5,536 nucleotides of DNA from contig JAUYGP010000178.1 in the NCBI GenBank assembly GCA_030690515.1, positions 1 through 5,536 on the forward strand. Direction: 5' to 3'. Source of the DNA: Giesbergeria sp. (GTDB taxonomy: Bacteria; Pseudomonadota; Gammaproteobacteria; Burkholderiales; Burkholderiaceae_C). Position numbers and translations under genes: made by a program. The notes beneath the pieces were generated by a model, which was not told the origin of the DNA, did no database searches, and saw only the letters and a program-made list of their open reading frames with translations. Positions 1 to 5,536 of this stretch are shown piece after piece. The first letter of the stretch is position 1. Each line of letters starts with the position of its first letter.

Positions 1-1719
<1,719 letters not shown>

Positions 1720-1758
1720 AATCAAGGGTTTGTCCTGACCTGCCCTCGTTCTTCCCCC

Positions 1759-1763
1759 GGAGA
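1759..1763 (+). promoter_or_regulatory. Ribosome binding site (GGAGA) of the methyltransferase-like gene
   Basis: GGAGA lies 6 nt before the ATG at 1770. It favours 1770 over the in-frame ATG at 1776 and over the long open stretch upstream, which overlaps the 3' end of the permease gene. Confidence 0.6.
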
Positions 1764-1769
1764 TTCCCC

Positions 1770-2480
1770 ATGAACATGCCCCTGAACACGAAAGCCAACA
1801 CCAGCGACCCGATCGAGCAGGCCCGCTACAACATGATCGAACAGCAGATCAGGCCCTGGAACGTCTTTGACCGTGGCGTGCTGGACACCCTGGTCCGTGT
1901 GCGCCGCGAAGATTTCGTGCCCCTGGCCTACCGCAGCATGGCCTTCGTAGACATGGAAATCCCCCTGCAGGGCGACCCCGACGAAGCCGTGCGCATCGGC
2001 CAATGCATGCTGGCCCCGCGTGTGGAAGCACGCTTGCTGCAAGAGCTGAACCTGCAAAAGAATGAGCGTGTGCTGGAAATCGGCGCAGGCTCGGGCTACA
2101 TGGCCGCCCTGCTGGCGCAATACGCCGACCAGGTGGTGACCCTTGAAATCGACCCCGCGCTGGCCTTGCTGGCGCGCGAGAACCTGGAGCGCGCCGGTAT
2201 CCGCAACGCCAGCGTGCGTGTGGCCGATGGTGCGCGCAGCGGCATCCCCGATGGCCCATTTGACGCCATTCTCCTGAGCGGCTCGGTGGCCGAAGTGCCT
2301 TCGCGGCTGCTCGACCTGCTGCGCGACGGCGGCCGCCTGATCGCCATTGCAGGGCAGGAGCCGGTGATGCGCGTCACCACGGTACGCAAGCAGGGCAGCC
2401 GGTTCGACGTTTCCTACCCTTGGGACACCAACACCGCACGCCTGCTGAACTTTGCCGAACCCTCGGCTTTCCGGTTCTGA
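1770..2480 (+). CDS. Protein-L-isoaspartate O-methyltransferase family protein (divergent, TolC-linked type)
   Basis: A 236-residue class I SAM-dependent methyltransferase, slightly longer than the usual 205-220. The N-terminal PIMT signature is clear: NMIEQQIRPWNVFDRGVLDT (21-40), then REDFVP (46-51) and YRSMAFVD (54-61). SAM motif I is VLEIGAGSGY (101-110), followed by the acidic residue of LEID (125-128), ADG (152-154) and FDAILLSG (164-171). True PIMTs repair isoaspartyl residues in aged proteins and carry an (I)SQPY-type motif about 20 residues before motif I. A gapless alignment back from VLEIG puts LAPR (81-84) at that position, so the conserved serine is Leu. Fold and SAM binding are well supported, but repair activity is doubtful. 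The start at 1770 is chosen for its Shine-Dalgarno sequence and because the PIMT homology begins soon after. The gene sits 50 nt after the permease and 15 nt before the rhodanese gene, probably in one transcript. It is not called pcm because of the altered motif. Confidence 0.85.
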   Translation: MNMPLNTKANTSDPIEQARYNMIEQQIRPWNVFDRGVLDTLVRVRREDFVPLAYRSMAFVDMEIPLQGDPDEAVRIGQCMLAPRVEARLLQELNLQKNERVLEIGAGSGYMAALLAQYADQVVTLEIDPALALLARENLERAGIRNASVRVADGARSGIPDGPFDAILLSGSVAEVPSRLLDLLRDGGRLIAIAGQEPVMRVTTVRKQGSRFDVSYPWDTNTARLLNFAEPSAFRF

Positions 2481-2495
2481 TCGCCGCCCACCACC

Positions 2496-2837
2496 ATGAT
2501 TGACCAAGTCCGTCCCGCAGAACTGGCCGCCTGGTTCGCCCAGACCGCCGCCGATGGCCTGCCCCTGCTGCTGGACGTCCGCGAGCCCTGGGAACGAGAG
2601 CAGGCCAGCGTGCCTGCCCAGGACTTCGAGCTGGTGGTCATCCCCATGGGGCAACTGGCAGAACGCATAGCCGAACTGGACCCCACCCGCCCCACCGCCT
2701 GCCTGTGCCACCACGGCGAGCCCAGCCAGCATGTGGCGGCCAACCTTGCGCAGCGGGGCCATTTACAGGTCGTCAACATCACTGGCGGCATTGACGCCTG
2801 GGCACGCGAACACGACCCGGGCATTCCCCGCTACTGA
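2496..2837 (+). CDS. Single-domain rhodanese-like protein
   Basis: A 113-residue cytoplasmic protein of about GlpE size (no signal peptide). The rhodanese fold is shown by LLLDVREPWERE (24-35; CH2A-like DVRE), the active-site loop beginning at Cys71 (CHHGEPS, 71-77) and the closing GGIDAWA (98-104; GG...W). The family moves sulfur from a donor such as thiosulfate to cyanide or another thiol through a Cys persulfide. The usual loop is CxxGxR, and related CHHG proteins usually read CHHGxRS. Here the sixth loop position is Pro76, so the Arg that normally helps bind the anionic substrate is missing while the Cys is kept. The start at 2496 has no clear Shine-Dalgarno sequence and lies 15 nt after the methyltransferase stop, which suggests translational coupling. 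The first residues IDQVRPAELAAW are typical of the domain start, so the start is sound. Confidence 0.88.
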   Translation: MIDQVRPAELAAWFAQTAADGLPLLLDVREPWEREQASVPAQDFELVVIPMGQLAERIAELDPTRPTACLCHHGEPSQHVAANLAQRGHLQVVNITGGIDAWAREHDPGIPRY

Positions 2838-2907
2838 TGCGATGCTTTTCGGCTCTGCACAACGCAACGGCCCCTTCTTTTCAGGCACTTCCAGAAAGAC
2901 CTTCTCC

Positions 2908-4239
2908 ATGCAATCGCTCCGGCTTCGCCCTCTGATCCTGACCCTGGCGCTGGGCGCCGCCCTTGCCGCCCCGGCGCAGGCCCAGAGCCTGCTGGAGCTT
3001 GTCGAGGCCGCTCGGGGATATGACTCGGCCTGGCAATCGGCCCAGGCCCAGCTCGAAGCCGCAGCCCGCCGCGCCGACCAGGCCCGCGCCGGCCTGCTGC
3101 CCAGTGCGGGCCTCACAGCCGGAATTTCGCGCGCCAACACCGACGTCAGCCGCCCGTCCATCAACTACAACGGCACCACGCAAAGCATGGCCATCAGCGC
3201 CTCGCAGCCGCTGTACCGCCCGGCCAACCGCATTGGCTACGAGCAAGGCCAGCGTGGCATCGACGTGGCCCAGGCGCAGCTTGACGCTGCCGCGCAAGAC
3301 CTGCTGGTGCGCGTCAGCCAGGCCTACTTCGATGTCCTGGCTGCACAAGACACCCTCACCTTCGTACAGGCGCAAAAGTCTGCCGTATCCGAACAGCTCG
3401 CCGCCGCCAAACGCAACTTCGAGGTGGGCACCACCACCGTAACCGACTCGCGCGAGGCGCAGGCCCGCTTCGACCTGGTGGGCGCACAAGAAATTGCCGC
3501 CGACAACGACCTGCGCGTGAAGAAGCTGGCCCTGGACCAACTCGTGGGCAGCACGGGCGCCCAGCCCAATGCACTGGCCCAGCCCGTGCAATTGCCCAGC
3601 GTGGCACCCGACAACGTGGCCACCTGGGTGCAAACGGCGCAAGACCAGCAACCCGGCGTGCGCCAGGCTTCACTGGCCCTGGACGTCGCCCGGCTCGAAA
3701 CCCGCAAGGCCGAGACCGGCCACCGCCCCACCATCGACCTGCAGGCCAGTTACGCCATTCAGCACAATCCCAACGGCACAGCCACCGCTCCCCACCTCAA
3801 CACCCGTACCAACAACGCCCCCGTGGGCGTAGCGCTAAACCTGCCCCTGTTTGCGGGCTTTGCCGTGCAAAACCGCGTGAAGGAAACCCTGGCCCTGGAG
3901 CAAAAAGCCGAGGCCGACCTCGAAACCGCCCGCCGCAACGTCGCCCAAGCCACACGCAGCGCCTTCTTTGGCGTGCAGTCGGGCATCGGCCAGGTTAAGG
4001 CGCTGGAGGCTGCCGAGCAATCGAGCCAGAGCGCGCTGGATGCCAACAAGCTGGGCTACCAGGTGGGTGTGCGCATCAATATCGACGTGCTCAACGCCCA
4101 GAGCCAGCTCTACCAGACCAAGCGCGACCTGGCACAGGCCCGCTACAACGTACTGCTGGGCACGCTCAAACTGCGCCAGGCAGCAGGCACGCTGACGCTT
4201 GATGACGTACAGGCCATCAACGCGCTGCTGCTCAAGTAG
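2908..4239 (+). CDS. tolC: TolC family outer-membrane efflux/secretion channel
   Basis: A 443-residue outer-membrane protein that forms trimers as a beta-barrel plus periplasmic alpha-barrel, giving the exit duct for RND pumps or type I secretion. The start at 2908 gives a clean signal peptide: basic RLRP, hydrophobic LILTLALGAALAAPA, and AQA|Q cleavage after about residue 25. The open frame continues upstream to 2731 but that part overlaps the rhodanese gene. An AGAAAG stretch at 2893-2898 is a moderate ribosome site. Two tandem OEP repeats are visible. The first is about 27-215, with ASQPLYRPAN (98-107), QAYFDVL (138-144) and NFEVGTTTVTDSREAQAR (170-187). The second is about 240-430, with LPLFAGFAV (312-320) and YQVGVRINIDVLNAQSQLYQ (384-403). 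The paired 'VGT..TD..AQ' and 'VGV..NIDVLNAQ' turns are the family hallmark. The sequence is most like the TolC/type I secretion branch. Whether the permease at the left edge uses it is inferred from proximity only. Confidence 0.93.
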   Translation: MQSLRLRPLILTLALGAALAAPAQAQSLLELVEAARGYDSAWQSAQAQLEAAARRADQARAGLLPSAGLTAGISRANTDVSRPSINYNGTTQSMAISASQPLYRPANRIGYEQGQRGIDVAQAQLDAAAQDLLVRVSQAYFDVLAAQDTLTFVQAQKSAVSEQLAAAKRNFEVGTTTVTDSREAQARFDLVGAQEIAADNDLRVKKLALDQLVGSTGAQPNALAQPVQLPSVAPDNVATWVQTAQDQQPGVRQASLALDVARLETRKAETGHRPTIDLQASYAIQHNPNGTATAPHLNTRTNNAPVGVALNLPLFAGFAVQNRVKETLALEQKAEADLETARRNVAQATRSAFFGVQSGIGQVKALEAAEQSSQSALDANKLGYQVGVRINIDVLNAQSQLYQTKRDLAQARYNVLLGTLKLRQAAGTLTLDDVQAINALLLK

Positions 4240-4292
4240 CTTTCCCAGCCAATCACCCTCTGCACCTCGGTGGGGGGCTCATCCTGCCTGGC

Positions 4293-4297
4293 AGGAA
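4293..4297 (+). promoter_or_regulatory. Ribosome binding site (AGGAA) deciding the DinB-like start
   Basis: AGGAA ends 8 nt before the ATG at 4306. It supports that start over the in-frame GTG at 4270, whose extra 12 residues (GGSSCLAGTLA...) look non-coding. The site overlaps the right arm of a small perfect inverted repeat, CCTGCC-t-GGCAGG (4283-4295). Only about four pairs could form in a real hairpin, so a regulatory role is speculative. Confidence 0.6.
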
Positions 4298-4305
4298 CCC
4301 TTGCG

Positions 4306-4800
4306 ATGAAGCAGAACGAAAGCCCGGAAGACATCCAGATCCGGTTCGCCCTGCACAACGTCCACCGTGCAGTGGAAGACATCGTCCGGCTTGTCAAAAT
4401 GCCCGAATTCGACCTTTCAACACCGGTCAATCATCGATGGGACATGAAAGACATGCTTGCGCATCTGGTGGCCTGGCATGAAAGCTTCGCCAAGAACCTG
4501 GTTTTGCTTTCAAAAGGCGCACCGCCCGATCCGCCACAAGGCACTTTGCGAGAAGTCAATCGGGAAGGCGTACTGGCGCTTCGGGGCCAATCGACGGACC
4601 AGTTGATTCGCCGACTCAGAAAAGCCCAGAAACTCGTAGAAGCAAACGCGTTCAACGAGTGCATCACGGAGATTCCCTATCGCAAGCCAGGCACAAGCTA
4701 CACCCGCCTTCAGCACCTGGAAGTCGTCGCCCGTCACATCCAAAATCATTTCTGGGAAATGCTCAGTAAAAGCCTGAAAAATCCGGATCGAGCAGCTTGA
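4306..4800 (+). CDS. DinB/DfsB-like four-helix-bundle protein
   Basis: A 164-residue, mostly helical, soluble protein. Helix 1 (about 8-31) is followed by HRWDMKDMLAHLVAWHESF (43-61), which matches the 'W..K..LAHL..WH/E' second helix shared by DinB/DUF664 and ClbS/DfsB (DUF1706) proteins. The last helix is LEVVARHIQNHFWEML (138-153). His53, His58, His144 and His148 are placed as the metal or active-site histidines of such bundles. DinB-like members include metal-dependent thiol transferases, and ClbS protects DNA from colibactin; nothing here fixes which role applies. The gene starts 66 nt after tolC on the same strand, but its GC (low to mid 50s in the stretches counted) is clearly below that of its left neighbours. 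That suggests later acquisition and perhaps membership of the mobile segment on the right. Its 3' end overlaps debris on the other strand. The fold is likely; the function is unknown. Confidence 0.72.
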   Translation: MKQNESPEDIQIRFALHNVHRAVEDIVRLVKMPEFDLSTPVNHRWDMKDMLAHLVAWHESFAKNLVLLSKGAPPDPPQGTLREVNREGVLALRGQSTDQLIRRLRKAQKLVEANAFNECITEIPYRKPGTSYTRLQHLEVVARHIQNHFWEMLSKSLKNPDRAA

Positions 4801-4900
4801 AACGTGCGGGCGCGATGCTGGTGGCGCCCGTCGTGGGTGTGGTGGTTTCGATGGTGAATCGCTTGGCACCCAGGGTGGGCCCTTCGTCGCCGTAGGGGCT
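4763..4900 (-). pseudogene. Unrecognised coding-like C-terminal fragment
   Basis: On the - strand, directly after the RHS fragment and in a different frame, an open stretch of about 45 codons reads SPYGDEGPTLGAKRFTIE, then a Thr-rich segment, then SIAPARFKLLD, and stops at TGA (4763-4765). From 4900 down to about 4787 its codons end mostly in G or C, as expected of a real gene in this genome. The other two frames give His- or Pro-rich nonsense. The last few codons lie inside the 3' end of the DinB-like gene and are probably read-through. It could be the tail of a gene joined to the RHS piece by deletion. I do not recognise the protein. The coding claim rests only on codon pattern and residue composition. 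Confidence 0.3.
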
Positions 4901-4904
4901 TGTT

Positions 4905-5162
4905 GTATTGACCCTGGCCGCCGCTGGCCGCCCAGCCCATGCCGTAATCGCCCAGCAGGCTGGCGTTTTCATCGTAGAGGTAGGCCCAGCCCAGGTGTTC
5001 TGCGTCGCTCGCCTTGGGGCTCCACAGGCGGGTGAAGAATTGCTGGATGCTTTGCAGCTGGCCGGGGTCTTCTTCTTCCTTGTCACCTTGCAGGCTGCTG
5101 GCGCTGGCGTTGTAGAGCGCCTCGGTCTTGAAGACGCGCTGGCCCAGGGCGTTGTGGGCGAT
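4905..5162 (-). pseudogene. RHS-repeat protein core remnant
   Basis: Read on the - strand from 5162 to 4905, about 86 residues match the conserved core of RHS/YD-repeat proteins of Comamonadaceae. They begin AHNALGQRVFKTEALY, pass an acidic linker (GDKEEEDPGQLQS) and FFTRLWSP, and end with LGWAYLYDENASLLGDYGMG and a Gly/Ser-rich stretch to GQY. In full-length RHS proteins this segment lies shortly before the hyperconserved core end and toxic C-terminal tip, where a Y-(I/L)-W-LPT-type run would follow GQY. Here the similarity stops at GQY. Before AHNALGQ the YD repeats are also missing. There is no start codon of its own and no full domain, so it is a relic of a protein that would normally be well over 1000 residues. 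The RHS assignment is by recognition of motif style, without alignment. Confidence 0.72.
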
Positions 5163-5298
5163 CGTCGTTGGCCGCGACCTGAGGCAGGCCCTGGGCCCGA
5201 TTACGGCCACGCTCTCCGGACAGGTGAAGGGGTAGCACCAAGCCGTCCAAGGGCTCAAGATGCGCAAAAACGGCCGGTGCGACGATCAAACTGCTCAT
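5160..5298 (-). pseudogene. Tyrosine integrase N-terminal remnant, truncated by fusion to RHS debris
   Basis: From ATG at 5298 on the - strand the first ~46 codons read MSSLIVAPAVF, then LDGLVLPLHLSG, ERGRNRAQGLPQVAANDD. This resembles the extended N-terminus of a class of Burkholderiales island integrases, in which 'G..G.NRA....QIAA.DDL' comes just before the core-binding SAM-like domain. After AANDD (about 5160) the expected 'L.A...WL.RY....T...Y..E..R' does not follow. The DNA instead becomes RHS core in another frame, and this frame runs on as Arg/Gln-rich nonsense to a stop near 5083. All catalytic residues (R...HxxR...Y) are absent, so it cannot recombine DNA. It has no good Shine-Dalgarno sequence. 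Its divergent placement from a KfrA-like gene fits an island terminus. The family call comes from memory of similar N-termini and is moderate. Confidence 0.5.
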
Positions 5299-5311
5299 CG
5301 CGCGAATTCTA

Positions 5312-5335
5312 TGGACATTAGAGTAATTATGTCCA
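5312..5335. repeat. Perfect inverted repeat TGGACAT-N10-ATGTCCA
   Basis: Two perfect 7-bp arms (5312-5318 and 5329-5335) are separated by 10 bp. A nested ATTA-gag-TAAT (5317-5327) overlaps the inner ends. Arm centres are 17 bp apart, about one and a half helical turns. It lies 14 bp upstream of the integrase-remnant start on the - strand, so it could be an operator, an integrase or excisionase binding site, or a core-type att site. It has no T-tract and does not look like a terminator. Confidence 0.7.
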
Positions 5336-5345
5336 GAGATTGGAA

Positions 5346-5360
5346 ATTAAATCATTAAAT
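5346..5360. repeat. Direct repeat ATTAAAT-c-ATTAAAT
   Basis: Two perfect 7-bp copies (5346-5352 and 5354-5360) spaced 8 bp start to start, directly beside the heptamer repeats. They may be protein-binding half-sites, but chance is possible in DNA this AT-rich. Confidence 0.5.
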
Positions 5361-5364
5361 TATA
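5359..5364 (-). promoter_or_regulatory. Consensus -10 box (TATAAT) facing the integrase remnant
   Basis: The - strand reads TATAAT here, about 60 bp upstream of the ATG at 5298. No good -35 hexamer stands 16-18 bp upstream (ACAAAT, CACAAA and TCACAA are poor). The box overlaps the first heptamer, so a repressor bound there would block it. Transcription would start near 5352 and cross the inverted repeat. Confidence 0.35.
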
Positions 5365-5375
5365 CGTTATACGTT
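5360..5375. repeat. Tandem heptamer TTATACG x2.3
   Basis: TTATACG occurs twice head to tail (5360-5366, 5367-5373) and the period continues for two more bases, followed by a degenerate third unit TTGTATT (5374-5380). The array lies 9-29 bp before the KfrA-like start codon and overlaps both candidate -10 boxes, a natural place for an autorepressor operator. Confidence 0.6.
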
Positions 5376-5376
5376 G

Positions 5377-5382
5377 TATTAT
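5377..5382 (+). promoter_or_regulatory. Possible -10 box (TATTAT) of the KfrA-like gene
   Basis: TATTAT matches five of six consensus bases but ends only 6 bp before the ATG at 5389, so transcription would start at or next to the start codon. The -35 candidate (TTAAAT, 5355-5360, 16-bp spacer) is weak. An alternative is TTGGAA (5340-5345) with TATACG (5361-5366) at a short 15-bp spacing. Confidence 0.25.
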
Positions 5383-5388
5383 TTGTGA

Positions 5389-5536
5389 ATGAGCGAAGAA
5401 TCCGAAATCAAAGCCGAAGTTGAGGCCCTGCGGGAGCGTTTCAGCGATACCAAGGCGTTGTACCGCGAGGTGTGCGCGTTGCTGTTCTTTCGATACGGAA
5501 TCACACCCACCGCGAGCAAGCTGTACCAGCACGTGC
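5389..5536 (+). CDS. KfrA-type DNA-binding protein, N-terminal part (3' end outside window)
   Basis: The first 49 codons of a gene cut by the right edge. The protein begins MSEESEIKAEVEALRERFSD, then TKALYREVCALLFFRYGITP and TASKLYQHV. This matches the KfrA_N-type domain: a first helix (VCALLFFRYG, about 28-37) followed by the G-I-x-P-T-xx-K-L helix-turn-helix (37-46). KfrA proteins of IncP plasmids pair this domain with a long coiled coil; they bind operators in their own promoter and help with stable maintenance. Chromosomal relatives are found in integrated islands next to integrases, which agrees with the divergent integrase remnant here. The preceding GTG (5385) is in another frame, so ATG 5389 is the start. 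No Shine-Dalgarno sequence precedes it. Codon usage is ordinary for a GC-rich host, unlike the AT-rich leader. Whether the rest of the gene is intact cannot be seen. Confidence 0.75.
   Translation, partial: MSEESEIKAEVEALRERFSDTKALYREVCALLFFRYGITPTASKLYQHV

Larger units (their letters stand above)
5299..5388. promoter_or_regulatory. AT-rich divergent control region between integrase remnant and KfrA-like gene
   Basis: About 90 bp at roughly a quarter GC, flanked by DNA well above 50 percent GC. It separates two divergent 5' ends and is filled with short repeats that are listed separately. KfrA-type proteins of plasmids bind and repress their own promoters, so an operator here is expected by analogy. 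Neither start codon has a convincing Shine-Dalgarno sequence. Confidence 0.55.

Noticed and set aside
1722..2762. 346-codon open frame on the - strand opposite the methyltransferase and rhodanese genes
   Set aside because: His/Gln/Gly-rich shadow composition, and it lies opposite two clear + strand families.
2881..3651. 256-codon open frame on the - strand opposite tolC
   Set aside because: Shadow of the TolC codons (Gly/Leu/Val/His-rich), no start signal, and the + strand gene is unambiguous.
4270..4305. GTG start 12 codons upstream for the DinB-like gene
   Set aside because: AGGAA sits correctly for the ATG at 4306, and the extra residues look like translated leader.
4908..5321. 137-codon open frame on the + strand
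   Set aside because: It is the antisense of the RHS/integrase debris; its Ala/Gly/Val-rich sequence is typical of shadow frames in GC-rich DNA, and I recognise no motif.

Overview
The window is GC-rich (mid-60s percent by eye over most of its length). It reads as a chromosome segment of a Burkholderiales betaproteobacterium, most likely of the Comamonadaceae (Acidovorax-like). This rests on codon usage, on the protein styles (an RND permease with FTLDPMLSSIW, a CHHG-type rhodanese, an RHS fragment with HNALGQRVFKTE) and on remembered gene order. It is not a database match.

Positions 1-4239 are conserved-looking core on the + strand. They hold the C-terminal half of an RND efflux permease (cut by the left edge), a protein-L-isoaspartate methyltransferase-like protein (1770-2480), a one-domain rhodanese-like protein (2496-2837) and a TolC-family outer-membrane channel (2908-4239). 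Gaps are about 50, 15 and 70 nt, with no convincing terminator, so they could be one transcript. The permease and the TolC channel are the inner and outer parts of a drug/solute export machine. The two small enzymes between them have no obvious mechanistic role in export.

Positions 4240-4800 carry a lower-GC gene for a small four-helix DinB/DfsB-like protein. Its start is fixed by a good AGGAA ribosome site.

Positions 4763-5298 are wreckage on the - strand, in three successive reading frames: the first ~46 codons of what looks like a tyrosine integrase, then ~86 codons of RHS-repeat core, then ~45 codons of unrecognised coding-like sequence that runs back into the 3' end of the DinB-like gene. 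I see no intact gene here on either strand apart from that 3' end.

Positions 5299-5388 are a very AT-rich (about a quarter GC) divergent intergenic region. It contains a perfect 7-bp inverted repeat, two kinds of 7-bp direct repeat and a consensus -10 box facing the broken integrase. On the + strand it leads into a KfrA-type DNA-binding protein gene (5389 to the right edge, cut). The region after tolC therefore looks like the eroded edge of an integrated element: a KfrA-like regulator and a divergent integrase head sharing a repeat-filled control region, with the integrase body replaced by RHS debris.
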